DNA from: Lachnospiraceae bacterium UBA3282
GTDB lineage: Bacteria; Bacillota; Clostridia; Lachnospirales; Lachnospiraceae
Direction of reading: 5' to 3'
NCBI GenBank assembly: GCA_002361735.1
Contig: DETS01000053.1
Location: 1,633 to 17,237 of the forward strand
Length of the DNA stretch: 15,605 bases
Both the position numbers and the translations under genes were made by a program. Positions within the stretch are counted from its first letter, which is position 1. Every line of letters starts with the position of its first letter. The notes under the pieces were generated by a model that was not told the origin of the DNA, ran no database searches, and worked only from the letters and a program-made list of their open reading frames with translations. Of the stretch, positions 12,799 to 15,605 are shown one piece after another.

Positions 12799-13977
12799 AT
12801 GAATAACGGAAAAATCATCATTACAACCGTAAAGAAACACATCCTTGCCCTGCTCCATAAGGACAATCGCATCCTCTCCGCCCGGGTCATGAAAACAGAC
12901 GATCATGTGGTCGGAAATATCTATGTGGGCAGAGTACAGAGTATCTCTGAAAATATCGGAGCCGCCTTCGTGGACATCGGAGGCGGCTGTCTCACATTTC
13001 TGCCGCTGGCGGAAGCAAAATCTGCCCATATCACAAACCGAAAAGCGGATGGGAAGCTCAAAGCAGGGGATGAACTTCTTGTCCGGATCGTGAAAGACGC
13101 CATGAAAACCAAACTTGCGGGAGTGAGCACAAAGCTTACCCTTACGGGAAGGTATGTTGTCGTGGGAGAGAAGACAAGCGGCACAGTACATATTTCCTCT
13201 AAACTTACTGACGAGGAAAGGGATCACTTCCGCAGTCTGGAACCGCTTAAACAGATTGCGGCAGACTACAGTCTGATCGTGCGCACCAATGCAGCCTCAC
13301 TCATCGACGATGCGCCCCTGATCGCGGAGGCTGAGGAACTTTCCGAGACGCTCGCCCACATCTTACAGATTGCGGACAGCCGCACCTGTTACAGTTGTCT
13401 GCACCGCTCCCTGCCTGATTGGGCTGTCTTTGTGGAAAACGCCTACCGTGCAGAGTACGACGAGGTGGTCACGGATCTTGCGGATGTCTATCGGGATTTA
13501 CAGGATATCTGCGGCAAAGCAGCTATTCCTATCCGTTTCTACGAAGATCCGCTTTTGCCCCTCTACAAACTTTACGCGTTAGAGGCACGGCTGCAGGAAC
13601 TCATCGATAAAAAGGTCTGGCTGAAATCGGGCGGCTATCTGGTCATTGAACCGACAGAGGCGTTGGTCTCCATTGATGTGAACACCGGAAAATTCGAGAC
13701 GGGAAAGGAGCCGGAGGAAACCTACCGCCGTATCAACAACGAAGCAGCGGAGGCAATTGCCTGGCAGCTCAGGGCAAGAAACCTCTCGGGCATCATTTTG
13801 GTGGATTTTATCAATCTGAAGAATCAAGAACACGAAACTGCCCTTCTGGACAAAATGCGGAAATTGCTAAAACAGGATCCCGTCCACACCAGAGTCGTTG
13901 ACATGACAGCTCTCGGGCTGATGGAGATCACGCGAAAAAAGATCGATCCCGGTCTTGCACAGCAGCTTGCAAGATAA
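12799..13977 (+). CDS. rng: Ribonuclease E/G family endoribonuclease
   Basis: This 392-residue protein belongs to the RNase E/G family, which cleaves single-stranded AU-rich RNA and takes part in mRNA turnover and rRNA maturation. It starts KIIITT, followed by an S1 RNA-binding domain (about 37-115, with GNIYVGRVQSI, GAAFVDIGGG and LTFLPL). RTNAASL and the catalytic core come next. The magnesium-binding aspartates are Asp293 (VSIDVNTGKF) and Asp336 (IILVDFINLK), 43 residues apart, the same spacing as Asp303 and Asp346 of E. coli RNase E. It ends soon after LGLMEITRKK without the CPxCxG zinc-link motif used for tetramer formation in the E. coli enzyme. I chose ATG 12799, since homologues start at MNNGK-like sequence; an in-frame ATG at 12718 lies in the cloverleaf element. 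No good Shine-Dalgarno is visible at either start. Confidence 0.93.
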   Translation: MNNGKIIITTVKKHILALLHKDNRILSARVMKTDDHVVGNIYVGRVQSISENIGAAFVDIGGGCLTFLPLAEAKSAHITNRKADGKLKAGDELLVRIVKDAMKTKLAGVSTKLTLTGRYVVVGEKTSGTVHISSKLTDEERDHFRSLEPLKQIAADYSLIVRTNAASLIDDAPLIAEAEELSETLAHILQIADSRTCYSCLHRSLPDWAVFVENAYRAEYDEVVTDLADVYRDLQDICGKAAIPIRFYEDPLLPLYKLYALEARLQELIDKKVWLKSGGYLVIEPTEALVSIDVNTGKFETGKEPEETYRRINNEAAEAIAWQLRARNLSGIILVDFINLKNQEHETALLDKMRKLLKQDPVHTRVVDMTALGLMEITRKKIDPGLAQQLAR

Positions 13978-14046
13978 CGTGAAATCCGTCATAATAAAGG
14001 ATGAAAATGGCTGCATCAGAACACTTGCTGAAAGGAAACAAAAGAA

Positions 14047-14625
14047 ATGCCGATGAAACTGCTTCACATGGAAAAGGTAAAGGATGGCAAATATTTAAAA
14101 AATTATGAGCTGACCTACTTAAACAAGGCCGGTCGGGAAAAGAAATATGAGATCGTCAGCCGCAGCGATATCCCTTCCCCAAAGGAAATCGGAGAACGGG
14201 TAAGCGGCGTCTCCATCGTTGCCTACCATGAGGATAAGATGCTCCTTTTGCGGGAATTTCGCATGGGGGTCAACCGTTTTGTCTACAATCTCTGCGCCGG
14301 GATGCTCAATGAAGGCGAATCCCTGGAAGAATGTATTCAGCGGGAGCTTTATGAGGAGACCGGGCTGGGCGTAAAAAAGATCCGCACGATCCTGCCGCCT
14401 TCTTTTGCGGCGGTGGCATTCTCCGACGTAAAGACGCAGATTGCCTTTGTGGAAGCGGAAGGCACTTTTGAGGATCATACCTCCGAAAATGAGCAGATCA
14501 CCGCAGGCTTCTATACGAAAGAAGAAGTGCGGGAACTTCTGGAGACGGAAGAATTCAGCTCCCGCGCACAGATTGCGGCATATTTTTTTGCGGCAAATCC
14601 TTTTGGGGCAGACAGTAGTAAATGA
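14047..14625 (+). CDS. Nudix hydrolase, ADP-ribose pyrophosphatase-like
   Basis: The 192-residue protein carries a complete Nudix box at residues 85-107, starting GMLNEGE and ending RELYEETGL, matching GX5EX7REUXEEXGU. The acidic residues bind the divalent metals that hydrolyse a nucleoside diphosphate linked to another moiety. The N-terminal strand-rich part and the segment VAYHEDKMLLLREFRMGVN with NLCAGML resemble ADP-ribose or nucleotide-sugar pyrophosphatases, so a housekeeping sanitation role is likely; the substrate cannot be fixed from sequence. AAAGGA lies 10 nt before ATG 14047; a second in-frame ATG at 14053 is possible. It lies 69 bp after the RNase E/G gene and 70 bp before lspA with no terminator in between, so the three may be co-transcribed. 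Confidence 0.9.
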   Translation: MPMKLLHMEKVKDGKYLKNYELTYLNKAGREKKYEIVSRSDIPSPKEIGERVSGVSIVAYHEDKMLLLREFRMGVNRFVYNLCAGMLNEGESLEECIQRELYEETGLGVKKIRTILPPSFAAVAFSDVKTQIAFVEAEGTFEDHTSENEQITAGFYTKEEVRELLETEEFSSRAQIAAYFFAANPFGADSSK

Positions 14626-14695
14626 CCAAATAAGTCAACGGCGAACCGCCATATTTTAATGATATTTTTATAGAAAGGAAGCCTCTGTTTGAAAT

Positions 14696-15211
14696 ATGAA
14701 ATCCCTGAAACATAATGTATTTTCTCTGATCGGTATCTGTCTGCTGGTTTTGGCAGATCAGTACACAAAACGCCTTGCCATTCTGCATCTGAAAGGAAAG
14801 CCTTCTTTTATCCTCCTGGATCGGATCCTGGAGTTTTCCTATCTGGAAAACACCGGCGCGGCCTTCAGTTCCTTTTCCGGCAGACAGACTTTCCTTATTA
14901 TATTGACTGCTTTGGTCATCATCGTGCTTGCCTGGCGTTTTTTTACCCTTCCCGTCGGCGGAAGGTTCCTTTGGATACACATTTGCCTGCTCTTTATCAT
15001 CAGCGGTGCCCTAGGCAACCTGATCGATCGCTTGGTCAATCGCTATGTCGTGGACTTCATCTATTTCGTACCTATCAATTTTCCTAAATTTAATGTGGCT
15101 GACATCTATATCACGGTGGGGGTGGCTGTCCTTGCCGCGCTCATGCTGTTTTACTACAGCGAAGAAGAGTGCGAAAAAGTGCTGTCATTTGACAATTCAT
15201 TTAGAAAATAA
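14696..15211 (+). CDS. lspA: Lipoprotein signal peptidase (signal peptidase II)
   Basis: This integral membrane aspartyl protease removes the signal peptide from prolipoproteins after lipid attachment. The 171-residue length fits the family. Four hydrophobic segments are visible (about 8-20, 62-80, 91-109 and 137-153). Conserved motifs are ADQYTK near the start, ENTGAAFSSF (50-60), GALGNLIDRLVNRYVVDF (104-121) and FNVADIYI (132-139). By analogy with characterised enzymes, the catalytic pair should be Asp120 (VVDF) and Asp136 (FNVAD). The start is set by the only in-frame ATG downstream of an in-frame stop at 14690; the nearest AAAGGAA is 16 nt away, so initiation may be modest. It precedes the L21 promoter with no clear terminator. 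Confidence 0.96.
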   Translation: MKSLKHNVFSLIGICLLVLADQYTKRLAILHLKGKPSFILLDRILEFSYLENTGAAFSSFSGRQTFLIILTALVIIVLAWRFFTLPVGGRFLWIHICLLFIISGALGNLIDRLVNRYVVDFIYFVPINFPKFNVADIYITVGVAVLAALMLFYYSEEECEKVLSFDNSFRK

Positions 15212-15258
15212 TAAAATATTTTTGGAATTTTTCAAGGTAATATCGAATAGATTTGGTG

Positions 15259-15287
15259 TTGACAAACTCCGGAAAGTCCGTTACAAT
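15259..15287 (+). promoter_or_regulatory. Strong promoter of the L21 operon
   Basis: TTGACA (15259-15264) and TACAAT (15282-15287) are separated by 17 bp; only one base differs from the sigma-A consensus. Transcription should start near 15294, giving a 95-nt leader before rplU. This matches the high expression expected of a ribosomal protein operon. Confidence 0.88.
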
Positions 15288-15293
15288 ATTTGA

Positions 15294-15388
15294 GTATGCC
15301 GCATAGTGAGGTCAAAGTATGCCCTTTCGGGTATCACCGAAGCTAGCGAGTAAATGGGTGAGAACCCATGAATAGGAGGTGTGCAGGT
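15294..15388 (+). ncRNA. Ribosomal protein L21 leader
   Basis: The leader between the promoter and rplU forms two clear hairpins: ATGCCC/GGGTAT with a TTTC loop (15319-15334) and ATGGGT/ACCCAT with a GAGA tetraloop (15354-15369). The ribosome binding site AGGAGGT (15374-15380) follows. Position and shape match the known L21 leader element of Firmicutes, thought to mediate feedback by L21 on its own operon. The sequence GTATGCC occurs twice (15294 and 15317). The call rests on position and hairpins; I could not run a covariance model. Confidence 0.7.
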
Positions 15389-15605
15389 ATGTACGCAATC
15401 ATTGCAACCGGAGGAAAGCAGTACAAGGTATCCGAGGGCGACGAAATCCGTGTGGAAAAACTCGATGTCGAGGTTGGCTCTACGGTAACGTTTGACCAGG
15501 TAATTGCTGTCAGCGATAAGGAGCTTAAGGTTGCAGGCGATGTTTCCGGCGCTACCGTAACAGGAACCGTTACGGATCAGGGCAAGGGCAAGAAGGTCAT
15601 CGTCT
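15389..15605 (+). CDS. rplU: 50S ribosomal protein L21, N-terminal part
   Basis: The frame from ATG 15389 runs open to the window edge (72 full codons). It starts MYAIIATGGKQYKVSEGD and continues IRVEKLDVEVGSTVTFDQVI, the canonical L21 N-terminus that binds 23S rRNA. AGGAGGT lies 8 nt upstream. About 30 residues are missing at the 3' side. In related genomes rplU is followed by the Prp protease and rpmA (L27), expected just outside the window. Confidence 0.97.
   Translation, partial: MYAIIATGGKQYKVSEGDEIRVEKLDVEVGSTVTFDQVIAVSDKELKVAGDVSGATVTGTVTDQGKGKKVIV

Noticed and set aside
14047..14625. Nudix ADP-ribose hydrolase as a metabolic partner of the TIR protein (clearing its ADP-ribose product)
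   Set aside because: It lies about 5 kb away beyond the core DUF2344 and RNase E/G genes, next to lspA, and looks like an ordinary housekeeping gene. Nothing links it to the TIR operon.

Overview
The window looks like a chromosomal segment of a Gram-positive anaerobe of the Clostridia, most likely a Lachnospiraceae member. Three things suggest this: a HisIE enzyme fused to a degenerate HisF-like barrel (an arrangement I associate with that family), near-consensus vegetative promoters with 17-bp spacers, and the gene chain radical SAM (TIGR03960-like), DUF2344 (TIGR03936-like), RNase E/G, L21. All genes read on the + strand. Genus cannot be named from sequence alone.

Region 1 (1-1835) is the end of a histidine operon: the C-terminal part of hisB, then the HisF-like/HisI/HisE fusion, closed by a rho-independent terminator. 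Region 2 (1886-4276) holds a small single-pass membrane protein of unknown function and, behind its own promoter, a large radical SAM protein.

Region 3 (4307-10706) is an accessory block lying between the radical SAM gene and the DUF2344 gene, which are normally close neighbours. It contains two units. The first is a tight operon with a perfect consensus promoter: a 62-aa ribbon-helix-helix regulator, an SPFH protein with a C-terminal zinc ribbon, a four-helix membrane protein, and an 899-aa protein with the order zinc ribbon, TPR-like helices, TIR, one membrane helix, leucine-rich repeats. This last protein has the parts and predicted topology of a Toll-like receptor (repeats outside, TIR inside) in reversed order. 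A 14-bp palindrome inside the promoter is a natural operator for the regulator. The second unit is a short RNA with its own promoter and terminator. It is built from two 47-nt direct repeats that can each form a hairpin plus pseudoknot, like a type III antitoxin RNA. An AT-rich gene for a polytopic membrane J-domain protein follows instead of a recognisable toxin.

Region 4 (10733-13977) resumes the conserved chain with the DUF2344 protein and RNase E/G, interrupted by a MerR regulator with two membrane helices and a YbjQ/UPF0145 gene behind a MerR-type promoter with a 19-bp spacer. An 82-bp element that can fold as a cloverleaf ends one base before the RNase E/G start codon. Region 5 (14047-15605) has a Nudix hydrolase, lipoprotein signal peptidase, and a strong promoter with an L21-type leader in front of the truncated rplU.

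The best candidate for an undescribed system is the RHH-SPFH-membrane-TIR/LRR operon. The second is the orphan tandem-pseudoknot RNA beside the J-domain gene. Functions for both are inferences from architecture and context.
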